The notes under the pieces: generated by a model
What the model was told of the DNA's origin: nothing
The model's input: the letters and a program-made list of their open reading frames with translations, nothing else
The model's database searches: none
Position numbers and translations under genes: made by a program
NCBI RefSeq assembly: GCF_037975245.1
Contig: NC_092569.1
Coordinates: forward strand, 36,702,168 to 36,766,167
DNA: 64,000 nucleotides
Direction of reading: 5' to 3'
Origin: Apostichopus japonicus
Taxonomy: Eukaryota > Echinodermata > Holothuroidea > Aspidochirotida > Stichopodidae
In this document: in pieces, positions 1 to 12,670 of the stretch
Layout of the letters: each line of letters opens with the position of its first letter
Numbering within the stretch: position 1 is the first letter of the stretch

Positions 1-547
1 GAGATACACAGACATTTAAGGGTGAACTTCTAGCGGCAGTGCATTGAGTGTGTGACATTTGCAACTTAGGCCTGGTAATTTAATATACTGTAAAGTGACA
101 TATGAGTAGAATGTGGTTACGTATGGTACCACAACAGTAAACAGCTTTCAATAATTACATCAAAAGCTCCTTAATTCAATCATCACTCCAACTACAGATA
201 CTACTCCAGTATAAGATAGTGCAACCAAGTGTTGATAAGATGGAAGAGAACTGTTACAAGGCAAGGCCAACAGTTCGGTGCTACTAAGAGCTTCTTCTCC
301 TTTAATGATCTTTGATTATCTTGAGCAACACATTAGCACTGTATGACCATCCATTATCCAATGACCAGCAACATGTATTATGTCAGCAGAATGGATTCCT
401 ATTCTCCTAAAGTTGACTAAGATGAGAAGCTGTACACTCTATTAACTGGGCATAATTAAGTAGAAAATACTCTTTTGCCTGGAGTACTTGCTCCATTGAC
501 TTAGAGCATGTGTGGAGAACTTCTCATTTGAATGATGCACCTGTGCA
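1..547. other. Intergenic or intronic sequence, no feature seen
   Basis: AT-rich sequence with no long open frame, no recognisable repeat and no RNA gene that I can support. Confidence 0.5.
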
Positions 548-926
548 CATAGGTGTAGGAGCCCAATTTGATTTGGGGGGGGGGGGCTGAATTGACTTGC
601 CGAAAATATAACCAAAATTGTTCGTGGCTCTGCGCGCGCTCAACATGTTAATGTGCATATCATATAGGCATGCATCGGTTATTACATTGTACGCCAATAA
701 CATACAATCATTTGCCGTGTTATTACCCTTCCATATTGGTTATAATTATTTGCGAAGACGTTACAATAATATTGACGATAATAGTATCTGTTTAACCATT
801 GAAAAACACATTGCAATTTTTTTCTCTTTCAGTAGGTGCCCAAAAATTCTCATCATATTGCCTGAATTTTCACAACAAATTTTGGTTGGGGGGCTGCAGC
901 CAGCCCCCCTGCCCCCTGTGCCTATG
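548..926. mobile_element. Possible MITE with imperfect terminal inverted repeats
   Basis: The left edge reads CATAGGTGTAGGAG. The reverse complement of the right edge reads CATAGGCACAGGGG, so the ends are imperfect inverted repeats. A G-run follows the left end and C-runs precede the right end, as in the other hAT-like elements of this window. I could not find matching target duplications, so the exact ends are uncertain. A 108-codon open frame inside has no recognisable domain and is probably chance. Confidence 0.35.
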
Positions 927-2176
927 CAACAATTCTACCACTAATATCTCCACAGCATAAGTCACTCCTTAAGGTCAACCTTGGAACCTGCTACTGTCTG
1001 TAATGAGGTCTACACTGGATCCTTATCATCCTATCAATACACTGAAAAAACTTATCAATCTGTTAACGATCAATAAATTCTGGAAAAAAATATGCAGCAC
1101 TTGAGGAAGTAGACTAGGTGTCAACTTTGGCATGCCATGGAGTGCAACATAAATGGAAAGAGGGAAGGCAATTTCTTCAAATGCAAATGCGAGACAACCA
1201 CTCTGACTTTGGAAATAGTGGACTAAAATCTAGAATGTTCTGTTTTATTTAAGCAGCTTTAAAACTGTGAAAATAGTGACAAGGAAATTTTGTGGCAAGA
1301 AGCAGATTTAAACCAAGCTAGAGGCCTCACGATTATAAGAACTGCACTCTACCAGTCCTTAGTTGGTAGTGATTCCAGTGTACATGCATATAGCCATTAC
1401 TCTTATGACTAAGTGCCAGTTACGAGCAACAGCACCTTCAATTCCATGTAAATATTATAAGCAAATGACCTCATCTCATTCCATACATTGGCATCACAAA
1501 CCAATTAATTACAACTCTAAAAATTGTTAGAAACCTGATGTGCTGTATGTCATTGAGCTGTTACCCTCAGGAATAATAGCAATTAATATCAATTTATGAT
1601 GTAATCTACTGTAACAGAATTCTACAACTGTCAAGCCATACATTGTCCTGTGTATTTAAGTTAAATAGCAACTGAAATGCTTCCAATTTTCCACCTCCAA
1701 CGGGCAGTGAATCATGCGATGGGGTTGGGAGATGGGTATCTTTCAGTAAATGCTATTCACTCTTACAGATTGTAGCATTTTAGATTTGATATCTTTACCT
1801 CCAATAAACCATGACGGTATGAGCCACAAGAGCTGGAGATGTGTGCTTGATTTAATCCCAGAATGATGACAAATAAGACAACTGTATCTCTACAACACCT
1901 ACTGTAGGTTATATTCTGTTTTGTACATGATGCAGACATTCTTTCGATTCTTCAAGTGTTGCTCTAATCAGGAAATGATGCCCAACTTAAGAACACAGTG
2001 GACAGGAGAATTAAAAGATTTCAACTAAACACTTCTGCAGCCCAAAGGATTTGTGTTGTGTTGATAATCAAGTTGAGTGCTATTGTACTATTCAAGTCCT
2101 CCTTGGGGGCTATTTGTATAGCTTCTTGTGTGTGTAATGAAAGGATGTGTGCTTTAACAGAATGATACACAGAATT
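927..2176. other. Gene-free AT-rich sequence
   Basis: No coding or structural feature could be supported. Scattered TACAGTA/TACTGTA words are present, as elsewhere in the left half of the window. Confidence 0.5.
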
Positions 2177-2625
2177 AACCCACTAGTATCCTAACCATAC
2201 ACAAACTATACTATATACTATAGGGGTGACCAGTAAATGCACACAGCATACAAAGAACCCACTATTTTAACCATGTACACAAACTATACTATATATACTG
2301 TACTATAGGGGTGACCAGACCAGTAACTATACACAGAGTACCAAGAACCCACTATCCTTACCATACACAAACTATACTATTTACTGTACTATAGGGGTTA
2401 CCAGACCAGTAAATGCACACAGCATACCAAGAACCCACTATATACCATATACACAAACTATACTATACTGTATACTGTACTTTAGGGGTGACCAGACCAG
2501 TAACTACACACAGCATACCAAGAACCGGCTATATATTAACCATACAAAAACTACTGTCCACTATGTACTGTATTTAGGGGTGACCAGACCAGTAACTACA
2601 CACAGAGTACCAAGAAACCATTATT
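2177..2625. repeat. Tandem repeat, ~88-bp unit, about 5 copies
   Basis: Units contain AAGAACCCACTAT, then CATACACAAACTATACTAT, ACTGTACTATAGGGGTGACC and AGACCAGTAACTACACACAG. Copies differ by small indels and substitutions, so this is a moderately diverged minisatellite. It has no coding potential. Confidence 0.85.
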
Positions 2626-4981
2626 TTCTATGTCTGATTACCACAAAATATACAATATAACAATCACAAGAAAAGTACATCTCTCTCAATTAAAGCGTTA
2701 TAAATGTAATTTTCATAAATGTGCAATCATTTTTATTCCCAACAACACATGATTAAAATTGAACAAACTACAACATTCCACAGCTTTTCCCTCCCTTAAC
2801 ATTAATTAGTGATTAAGTCAATATTCCATTGTATTTTGAAACAATTGCCAACCACAAACTCTCTTCCAATTTTGGTAATTTAACATGTAACCTGCTTTGA
2901 ACCATATATGAGGATAGACAAGACAAATTTTATGATAGGGAGTAGAGAGGACGTACTGTGTGAACATAGCTTGAAAGTGTCAGCTATATAAAACAATACG
3001 TTCCAATCTTGATGTCTACAGTAGCAATACCAGACTGCAACCTAAGTTATTACATCACTGATACGTCAAGCTATATTGCCTGGAGGTTTTATCACCGAAG
3101 CAACCAACGAGACCAGCATACTAGTTTCTCCCTTTCTCAAGTTTGTACTAGGAACTCAACATATTCTATCGAATTCCTGAAATGACTTATTGATTAAGGC
3201 CAGAAATAAAAGAGTGCCTCACCATCACAAGATGTGAACCCTTACTCTTCAAGAAATAGAATTAAAAACTTTTTGCTTTAATGCTTCCCAACTCTACAGT
3301 TTTTGTTGGTAAATGGTTTAGTCGGCCTGTCCATTAATCTTGCCACATTATTCCTGAAAGAGACCCTCTCACATGAATGATGGCTCTTTACCTGATTCAG
3401 CTTCTCAATATGGCAAGCCTGAACACTCTAGACTAAAGGCAGGAGGTCTCCAAAGCAAAGAGCAAGAACTGAAGTAGTTTTCATATGTATTTCAATTACT
3501 CTAGGGAACTTGGTGAGGCCTGCTGTTGGGTTCATTCCATGAAACTAGTCCTCAATTTAACCTTAAGCAAGTGATTAATAAAACTACATTGATTCATTTC
3601 CCAGTTGCTACAAGAACAAATGAATAACTATTTGAAACACTTGGAACAAACTTAAATATTTTTAGTATATTATAGAGCAGTTTAGAACAAAACAATATCA
3701 GCCCATATCGTTCAGTATATATGTATGGTAGGCTATACCTAGTGACAGTGCATTGCTATGACAGTGTTGTATTAAGCCTATACTATGTGCTTGGAAGTAA
3801 CAGAATCATACCAGCTGCCAACTCTCCACATTACAGCAATATCGTATCTCACATTTTTTTTAAAAATCTCACTTTCTCCCACTTTTATGTGCTCATCTCC
3901 CAGTATTATCTGAGATACTAAACTTGCTTTCTAATTTTTACCCGGGGTTAGGAATGTGGAGAAAATCTACTTTTTCTGGAAATAATTTGTTGGGTTCTGC
4001 AGCACTAACCTACAAGTTTACACCACAATATATTGTTCTTCTAAATGTCTGTGTTGTTAATGTTGAGTTCTGTTTAAACCCCAAATTGTCTATATGCTAT
4101 GTTTGATATCTTTAACTTGTTTTAGTTGGATTTTACCCAATTCTTGTAATTGTTCCCTTACTGTATTTTCCCTATTTTGCATATATGTAAAATATAATTT
4201 TTTAGACAAATTGGCAGGTCTGCAGAATTCTTTGTTTTGTCAATCGATTTTAAGTGTATTTTAAGTGTATTTTAGTAGCTACAGTAGTAGAATGGCTGCC
4301 TTCAATCATCTAATCTGGAAATAGCAGGCATTTGAGTACTTAACACCTTCCTGTTACAAAGCTAGATTGCTATGATTAATTATATAATATGATGAGCTGC
4401 CAAGTTATATTTTAAGCTCGCAAAGCTTTAACCAAGTGCTGCTTAAAGCGATGTTCCTTCCACTTTACATATAATTCATACACATTTTCATAAAATGAGC
4501 TATGCTTTACTTATTAAACTCATTGCTAGTAGTAATTAAGGACAATTTGTCTTCAAAATTAGGGAACTCATGAAGTTACTCAGGTGTTGTAAAATGATGA
4601 CACTGGTAGAGCGGATTCCTTGAAAACTATAGATCCTACTGCATTTAATAAACGATTGGAATATTATTTCTCATATCAACAGAATATCACTGGATGTGAG
4701 ATGTACTTTTACAGTTTAATTTACAAAATATATCAAAGAAACAAGTAAAATATGCTGCATTAATTGTGGCATTGATACAGTACAGTAGCATTGACAATAC
4801 AATTACAAAATCAAATAATAATATAATCAATAATCAAAGAAAAGAAACCTAACATAGAGTTAAATGTCTCAAGGGAACTCGAAAACATAATTGTCCTGTG
4901 TTTTAATACTATTCCTGCTACCTGCCAGCCATTAGACAGTACTAGCTCATAGTACTACTCTCAATATACCTATATGTTAAA
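2626..4981. other. Gene-free AT-rich sequence
   Basis: No gene found. Two short adjoining open frames at 3721-4106 have no recognisable domains and are probably chance. TAAGTGTATTTTAAGTGTATTTTA at about 4250 is a short local duplication. Confidence 0.45.
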
Positions 4982-5153
4982 GATCTCTGGAACAAGTTAC
5001 CAGATCACATTCGAACATGCTATAAACTTTCTACTTTCAAAAGTCTATTTAAGACCCATTTTTTCACTTGTTCTTTTGTAAATTAATTTACTTTCTTTGT
5101 AAAGCGCTTTGAGCAGTAACTTTTGTTTACTGATTTGGCGCTATATAAGTCTC

Positions 5154-5186
<33 letters not shown>
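4982..5186 (+). mobile_element. LINE 3' end, 5'-truncated (CR1/L2/jockey-type tail)
   Basis: The frame starting at 4982 reads DLWNKLPDHIRTCYKLSTFK and continues SLFKTHFF. That is the usual extreme C-terminus of non-LTR retrotransposon reverse transcriptases. It is followed by a 3' UTR with AAAGCGCTTTGAGCA and GGCGCTATATAAGTCTC, and it ends in a (TTA)n microsatellite at about 5157-5186, the kind of tail on which such elements prime. The rest of the element is missing, as expected of a 5'-truncated dead copy. A second copy of the tail is at 22118-22213. The clade is inferred. Confidence 0.8.
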
Positions 5187-5768
5187 CTACATCTTACAAA
5201 GAAGGATGCTTACAATTAGCAATAAATAGTACTTGTACTGGTCAGGCCTCTAACAATTGATATTCTCTTCAGTGTTTATATGAAGAATGCCTTCCTTTGT
5301 TAAAATACAAGTAATAATTTGGCAGTAATCTTCCCATCATCAATCATGACTCTCACAGAGTATTAAAGGCTATAGGTATCTAAAGTATCTTCAGGTATCT
5401 ATAGGTATCTATCGCATCATGAGTTCTATCTGTATCTATCGGCATCGCATCGTGAGTTCTGGTATATATTCAACCAGACATTCAGATTATCAGGGATCTT
5501 AAAGGAAGTTTAATCTTGAGGTAACTAGGGCATTGATGTAAATTCTTCTACTGTAGGTACAGTATATGTTAATATTCGCAATGACAGCATGTCTAGATTC
5601 ATGATACTGTACATACAGGTCTGAATACACATACATATAATATTGTGATAGTTAACCACAGACTGATATATGTGGTTTCATATTCATGTTTTGTGATAGA
5701 TCTACATGAATGTACAACCAATACTAGAACATTGCTGAACATGGGTGTGCAAGAAGTTTACTTGATAC
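5187..5768. other. Spacer with short GTATCTAT-type repeats
   Basis: A small cluster of GGTATCTATAGGTATCTATC-type words lies at 5370-5450. Nothing else is supported. Confidence 0.45.
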
Positions 5769-5787
5769 CATCATATGGGGGTCTACC

Positions 5788-6116
5788 CGATGTTCCCGGG
5801 GTTCAATGTTCCCAGGGTTCGATATTCCCCGTTTTCGTGTTATTTCAATGGCTGACGATGAATACGAGGTTCGTTGTTCCCAGGGTTCGATGTTCCCAAG
5901 GTTCGTTGTTCCCAGGGTTCGATGTTCCCTGAAATATCGATGTTCCCAGGGTTCGATGTTCCCAAGGTTCGATGTTCCCAGGGTTCTATGTTCCCAGGGT
6001 TCTATGTTCCCAGGGTTCAATGTTCCCAGGGTTCTATGTTCCCAGGGTCCAATGTTCCCAGGGTCCGATGTTCCCAGGGCTCGATATTCCCATGGTTCGA
6101 TGTTCCCAGGGTCTGA
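5788..6116 (+). repeat. Left minisatellite arm of the foldback element
   Basis: About 20 copies of a ~16-bp unit, GTTCCCAGGGTTCGAT, with point variants (TTCTAT, TCCAAT, TCCGAT). The left portion is interrupted by short unique segments at about 5825-5870 and 5925-5940. Confidence 0.85.
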
Positions 6117-6261
6117 GCCTGTCCCCGTGCACGGTCGGGCAGCACCAAAGCGGGACCCTCTTAATTCTCGGCCTCGTGGAACTCTGGACTCTCAGGTCAA
6201 CACTTCTGTGCGGCTCTTACTGAACAACGTCCCTTCGGGTGATTTTTGAAAAAAAAGGGAC

Positions 6262-6527
6262 ATCAAACCCTGGGAACATCAAACCCTGGGAACATCGAAC
6301 CCTGGGAACATCGGACCCTGGGAACATTGGACCCTGGGAACAAAGAACCTTGGGAACAATGGACCCTGGGAACATCGAACCCTGGGAACATCGAACCCTG
6401 GGAACATTGGACCCTGGGAACATCGAACCCTGGGAACATCGAACCCTGGAAACATCGAACCCTGGGGCCTGGGAACATTGGACCCTGGGAACATCGAGCC
6501 CTGGGAACATTGGACCCTGGGAACATT
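6262..6527 (-). repeat. Right minisatellite arm, inverted relative to the left arm
   Basis: About 16 copies of CCCTGGGAACATCGAA, the reverse complement of the left-arm unit. Variants in the two arms are not in the same order, so the arms have evolved partly independently since they formed. Confidence 0.85.
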
Positions 6528-6547
6528 GACATAGCCCCCATCATATG

Positions 6548-7827
6548 ATATATATACCGTAGACTGTATAACTGTAGAGTATGTAAATTATGGATACAGT
6601 GCAAGTGGTTTAATTGAAACCTTCATCTGATATACTGAAGGATATGTATTATGTAAATTATGAGGGTTCTGTCTCTACAGTTGTCCATTGTTTAACTGGA
6701 AACAAAAGAATCTTGGTAAAAGAATTTCTCATTTGGTGAACTCTTCAATACTAAATACACACCACAATGTACACTAAATATGTAAAAGAAACAACTGAGT
6801 TCTGCATATGATTACTACAGTAAGGTGCCCCGTCATTAAATCTTATTGACTATTATACATGGAACAAGTTACACACGTAGCTATGTTATTAACAATTCAT
6901 AAAACCATTTCATCAAACATGTAACACTTTTCACTCTAAATTATCTGTCTATCTTTAGTCCTCCCAGGCCTCCCCATCTCATTCTTTCTTTCGGTCCACA
7001 AACCAAATTAACTGTCACATACCTCTCTGTGAACCTGTCTTGTTTTATTACACACTGTAAAATGTTAAAGAATTTACTTGCAGGGTATATACTGCTTCAA
7101 ATTTGCACTTCAACCATAAATAATAAATGATGACATCAATGACTTTAAAATAGCATCTCTCTCTCTCTCTACATAGACTCTCTTTAATACAGTAGCTGCA
7201 ATAGCTTCACTGCATACCAGGTACTATTTTACTAATAGCACTGCTCATTCCCAAACACCAAACTTTTGCAAGCTATATATAGTGAAGGCTCACATATTGA
7301 TATTGGATGCTGGTCGTTACACCGACGAGCAGACAGTTAGCTTCCAACATATCAAATAATTGAACTAATGTCATCAATCATTAATAAGCACTGATTGCAA
7401 TTAAACCAATTAGCTGTGGACTATTAAGTTTGATCTCAAAGATCACTTATCTGAAAGTGAAAGCTCCTTTCATTTTATTCTGACAAATAAACCATTATTC
7501 AGACACTTTCGTTACATTGTGATATTAATTTGATGACTCAGAAAGATAACATTCCACTGACCTTTTGACACATGTACAGTAACACATTCAGTTACTTTAA
7601 GTTGTACAATGTACTGTAACAGGATTTGGCAACATGGAACTACCGTACATTGTGCAAGCTCCAATATTCCAATCTGAACATTTGCCAACTGTTCTAAATC
7701 TGTTTGAAAGCATAATTAAATACCTGACATTCTAAACACAGTTTGTGGGCTGGAGGAAAATATTAACTTCTATTACAATATATTTAGTTATACATGAATC
7801 AAATTGTAATATCTTAAAAAGGAACTA
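6548..7827. other. Gene-free AT-rich sequence
   Basis: No gene or long repeat seen. A short (CT)n run is at about 7157-7171. Scattered TACAGTA/TACTGTA words are present. Confidence 0.45.
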
Positions 7828-10206
7828 CCTCTAGCCATCTGGTAAGGACCTACATACTGTACATATAGTAACCAGTACATATAGTACTTACATTCACACT
7901 ATTACAGTACTACTTACAGCATACACTATAACTACCTCTAGCCATCTGGTAAGGACCAGCATACTGATACTAACCTGTACATTTAGTACTTACATTCACA
8001 CTATCACAGTACTACTTACTGTATGCACTATAACTACCTCAACAACCATCTGGTAAGGACCAGCATACTGATACTAACCTGTACATATAGTACTTACATT
8101 CACACTATCACAGTACTACTTACAGCATACACTTTAACTACAGTACCTCAACAACCATCTGGTAAGGACCTGCATACTGATACTAACATGTACATATAGT
8201 ACTTACATTCACACTATCACAGTACTACTTACAGCATACACTTTAACTACCTCAACAACCATCTGGTAAGGACCTGCATACTGATACTAACATGTACATA
8301 TAGTACTTACATTCACACTATCACAGTACTACTTACAGCATACACTTTAACTACAGTACCTCAACAACCATCTGGTAAGGACCTGCATACTGATACTAAC
8401 CTGTACATATAGTACTTACATTCACACTATTACAGTACTACTTACTGTATACACTTTAACTACCTCAACAACCATCTGGTAAGGACCATCATACTGATAC
8501 TAACATGTACATATAGTACTTACATTCACACTATCACAGTACTACTTACTGTATACACTACAACTACCTCAACAACCATCTGGTAAGGACCTGCATACTG
8601 ATACTAACATGTACATAGTTTACATTCACACTATCACAGTACTACTTACTGTATACACTATAACTACCTCAACAACCATCTGGTAAGGACCAGCATACTG
8701 ATACTAACATGTACATATAGTACTTACATTCACACTATCACAGTACTACTTACTGTATACACTATAACTACCTCAACAACCATCTGGTAAGGACCTGCAT
8801 ACTGATACTAACATGTACATAGTACTTACATTCACACTATCACAGTACTACTTACTGCATACACTATAACTACCTCAACAACCATCTGGTAAGGACCTGC
8901 ATACTGATACTAACATGTACATATAGTACTTACATTCACACTATCACAGTACTACTTACTGTATACACTATAACTACCTCAACAACCATCTGGTAAGGAC
9001 CTGCATACTGATACTAACATGTACATATAGTACTTACATTCACACTATCACAGTACTACTTACAGCATACACTTTAACTACCTCAACAACCATCTGGTAA
9101 GGACCAGCATACTGATACTAACATGTACATATAGTACTTACATTCACACTATCACAGTACTACTTACTGTATACACTATAACTACCTCAACAACCATCTG
9201 GTAAGGACCTGCATACTGATACTAACATGTACATATAGTACTTACATTCACACTATCACAGTACTACTTACAGCATACACTTTAACTACCTCAACAACCA
9301 TCTGGTAAGGACCAGCATACTGATACTAACATGTACATATAGTACTTACATTCACACTATCACAGTACTACTTACAGCATACACTATAACTACCTCAACA
9401 ACCATCTGGTAAGGACCAGCATACTGATACTAACATGTACATATAGTACTTACATTCACACTATCACAGTACTACTTACTGTATACACTATAACTACCTC
9501 AACAACATTCTGGTAAGGACCAGCATACTGATACTAACATGTACATATAGTACTTACATTCACACTATCACAGTACTACTTACAGCATACACTATAACTA
9601 CCTCAACAACCATCTGGTAAGGACCAGCATACTGATACTAACCTGTACATATAGTACTTACATTCACACTACAGTACTACTTACTGTATACACTATAACT
9701 ACCTCAACAACCATCTGGTAAGGACCTGCATACTGATACTAACCTGTACATATAGTACTTACATTCACACTACAGTACTACTTACTGTATACACTGTAAC
9801 TACCTCAACAGCCATCTGGTAAGGACCAGCATACTGATACTAACCTGTACATATAGTACTTACATTCACACTACAGTACTACTTACTGTATACACTATAA
9901 CTACCTCAACAACCATCTGGTAAGGACCTGCATACTGATACTAACCTGTACATATAGTACTTACATTCACACTACAGTACTACTTACTGTATACACTGTA
10001 ACTACCTCAACAACCATCTGGTAAGGACCAGCATACTGATACTAACCTGTACATATAGTACTTACATTCACACTACAGTACTACTTACTGTATACACTGT
10101 AACTACCTCAACAGCCATCTGGTAAGGACCAGCATACTGATACTAACATGTACATATAGTACTTACATTCACACTATCACAGTACTACTTACTGTATACA
10201 CTATAT
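7828..10206. repeat. Satellite, ~104-bp unit, about 23 copies
   Basis: Each unit carries CAACAACCATCTGGTAAGG, ACCAGCATACTGATACTAAC, GTACATATAGTACTTACATT and CACAGTACTACTTACTGTAT. The first two units are the most diverged, and central units are nearly identical, as expected of unequal exchange. Recurrent variants (AGCATACACTTTAAC versus GTATACACTATAAC, CTGCATACTG versus CAGCATACTG, loss of ATC before ACAGTACTAC from about 9660 to 10070) mark sub-families grouped in blocks. It is non-coding. Confidence 0.95.
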
Positions 10207-10330
10207 TCAATAATACAGTAATCACTCTTGAAAGATTAAATATGCCAGTAGTCTACAGCTACAATCAAGTTACGTTGATGATTCAAATTTTGAACACACC
10301 TGATCACATCAAATATTATTTCTTCATCCT

Positions 10331-10594
10331 TAAATTATTAATGTTCTATTTGGCTTTCCAGAGCTTCAAGTGTTCCACAAGGAAACAACACACATACATG
10401 CATGCACCCATTATCTAACCACACTCCACACACACTGTATGCAGAGTCATATCCTTCCCACTTGTAAATAAAATCCCCAACTCTTTCAAGCTCATATATT
10501 TTGACAATCTATCTCACAAACCTCAAGGGCAAACTTGTTCCAACACTTTTTACACATCTCAGAGTAATTTGAATGTAAATGAGGATCTAAAACA
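10331..10594 (+). repeat. Left copy of the 264-bp direct duplication flanking the DIRS element
   Basis: This 264-bp host segment (begins TAAATTATTAATG, ends GATCTAAAACA) is repeated without any difference I can find at 17894-18157, directly beyond the right end of the DIRS element. It is far longer than any usual target-site duplication and has none of the features of a long terminal repeat. Confidence 0.9.
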
Positions 10595-10609
10595 TGTTTT
10601 TACGCGTTT

Positions 10610-11103
10610 CGTAGGTACATGTTTCAGCTTTTCTTACTTTAAAAGTTAATATGTTTTGCTTGTTTCATGTACCTTCGTTACTTCTTACGCTTTTGTGTGG
10701 GTTTTCCCCTTGTAGCGTAATTTGTAGCGTTGCCTATACCGCCTTGTTTACGCGGATAGGCATGTTTTTCCGTATGTACATGTGTTTCAGCTTTTCTTAC
10801 TTAGCATAAGATGTTTTGCTTTCATGTACTTCGTTAATTTTTACGCTTTCAGTGTGGGTTTTCACTTTTGTAGCGTAGTTGTTGCCACGTTCCGATATCT
10901 CCTAACTAGTCGAGATAGTCGGCTCGTTTCGTTGTTTTTCATGTTAAGACGGGAGTATCCTTGATTTCATATATTGTTGTATATTTTCATGTTTCCTCCA
11001 GTTGTTGCTACGTGCGCTCCCTGAGTCTCATGACTTGGGGTGTACCTCGTAGCCTTGTTCCCCCCTCCGCTGGTTCGCGGTTAGGGGGTTCTCTCCCTTA
11101 TAT
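10610..11103 (+). repeat. DIRS left inverted terminal repeat
   Basis: It matches the reverse complement of 16968-17460 with only scattered differences over ~493 bp. The outer half holds two related ~150-bp sub-repeats (GTACATGTTTCAGCTTTTCT at 10615 and its relative near 10780). Related but more diverged sub-repeats continue to about 11520 outside the inverted part (ACTTGGGGTGTACCTCGTAG versus ACTTGGGGCGTATCTCGTAG), so the 5' region grew by local duplication. Confidence 0.9.
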
Positions 11104-11890
11104 ACTTGTTTCGTCCTTTTACAAGTTTTCGATGCATATATGTTTAGTTACGTTGCTTCCATATGTCGGAAGTGTTTCTCCTTGTAACGTATCTTGTATG
11201 CCGCGAACTCCTATCCAGTACTAGGCGGTTCGATTACGTTGTTGTTGTTCTTGTTTGAACCTTCATATATTTGTACATATTTTCATGTTCTCCATGGGTT
11301 TCGCTACTCGTGCACCTCCTAAGTGTCGGGAGTTTTCACTTGGGGCGTATCTCGTAGCCTTGTTCCTCCCTTCCCGCTCTGTACGCGGATAGAGGGGTTC
11401 TCTCCCTTGTATACATGCTTCGTCCTTTTCCTTCATGTATTCTAGTTACGTGTTCGCTTCTAAGTGTGGGAAGTTTTTCACTATTGTAGCGTACCTTGTA
11501 AGCCGCGAGCCTCTAGCGGGGCGCGTTGTTTTGTCACGTAACTTTACTCTCTGTTAGCATACTCCCACCCTACTTCCTCCTTATAGTCGTTCCGTTTGAT
11601 ACGTTAGACTATTTGCCGTTAGTCTCTCCTTAACGTGGGTTTCTCAGACATGTCTCGAAGCCACCTTAAATGTGTGAACTGTTCCGAGACCTCTGTCTAG
11701 TCTGTTTTGTTTTCACACCAGACAGTGGCAGCACATCGACACCTGGCTAGCAGGCCGGGACAGGTTAGATCTATCACCGAACCCACAGTTCCCCTGGAGG
11801 GAATCGGAGGAGAGACAGGAGATGAAGAGGAAGTGAGAGAGTTGGTGGGAGTTGAGATGGAGAGAGGCCAGGAGAGGGCCGGAGAAGAGA

Positions 11891-12670
11891 GAGAGAGATG
11901 GAGATTTGCCACCCAAGGTGCCGGCGTTGTCCGGATGTACCACCAAGGGCTAGGGCAAGGGCAAGGCTCAAGGCCAACCAAAAGCCCATGTGAGAGAGAG
12001 AGAGATGCAGATTTGCCACCCAAGGTGCCGGCGTTGTCCGGATGTATCACCAAGGGCTAGGGCAAGGGCAAGGCTCAAGGCCAACCAAAAGCCCATGACA
12101 AAGACGGCCAGAGCGGACAGTCCGTCCGGGTCGCAGAGAGCGGCACCCGTTGTGGTGTGCGCAAAGAGAGGGGCTCCGGAGAGCCAGGGTCCGGCGAGAC
12201 CTCAGAAGGAGCCCGGAACAGACGTTCCCCTCCGACCCAAGGAAGGCTAGGCTCAAGGCCAATAAAAAGCCCTTTAGAAGTTCCGACCGGAACGGACGGA
12301 ATGTCCGGGTCGAGGAGAGTGGTACCCGGCGTGGTACGCACACAGAGATAGGCTCCGGGAGCCCGAGTCCGGCGAGAGAGGCCGGAGGAGAGAGAGAGAG
12401 GAGAAAGAGATATTGCCCCCCAAGGTCCCGGCACCGTCCGGATTCTATGACCAAGGGGGAAGGCAAGGGCAAGGCTCAAGGCCAATAAATAGCCCATTTG
12501 AAATTCCGACCGGAATGGACAGAATGTCCGGGTCGAGAGGAGTGGTACCCGGAGATGGGCTCCGGGGGCCCGGGTCCGACGAGACCACGGGTCCAGCGAG
12601 ACCTCACAGGGAGTGCGGAACCGAGGTTCCACTCCGGATCCCAGGAGTCGGTCCCGGAGCCGGGAACCGA
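11891..12670 (+). repeat. Internal tandem repeats in the 5' part of the DIRS element
   Basis: Two ~103-bp units start near 11891 and 11994 (GATTTGCCACCCAAGGTGCC, then AAGGCTCAAGGCCAACC). They are followed by three ~175-225-bp units starting near 12070, 12247 and 12472, each with GGCTCAAGGCCAAT/C, a TTCCGACCGGAA-like palindrome in the last two, GTCCGGGTCG and GGCTCCGG. Translations are rich in Arg, Glu, Gly, Pro and Ser, but stops interrupt them and no zinc knuckle is visible. They may be remnants of a gag-like frame. I cannot show that. Confidence 0.7.

Larger units (their letters stand above)
5778..6538. mobile_element. Foldback-type DNA element with minisatellite arms and 9-bp target duplication
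   Basis: The element starts GGGGTCTA and ends TAGCCCC, a short inverted terminus. It is bounded by CATCATATG at 5769-5777 and again at 6539-6547, an exact 9-bp target duplication. The left arm (about 5788-6116) is a tandem array of a ~16-bp unit, GTTCCCAGGGTTCGAT. The right arm (about 6262-6527) is the same unit in reverse orientation, ATCGAACCCTGGGAAC, so the arms can fold into a long hairpin around a ~145-bp unique centre. No transposase is encoded. A 9-bp duplication fits Mutator-like foldback elements best, but other superfamilies are possible. The open frames of 80-147 codons here are by-products of the repeat. Confidence 0.75.

Noticed and set aside
5645-6604. Overlapping open frames of 70-147 codons on both strands
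   Set aside because: They arise from the ~16-bp minisatellite arms of the foldback element and read as MFPGFDVPRV-like or GNIEPWEHRT-like repeats in whichever frame is open.
7828-10206. CRISPR-like look of regularly spaced repeats
   Set aside because: The whole unit is repeated with no unique spacers, and the context is a eukaryotic genome. It is a satellite.
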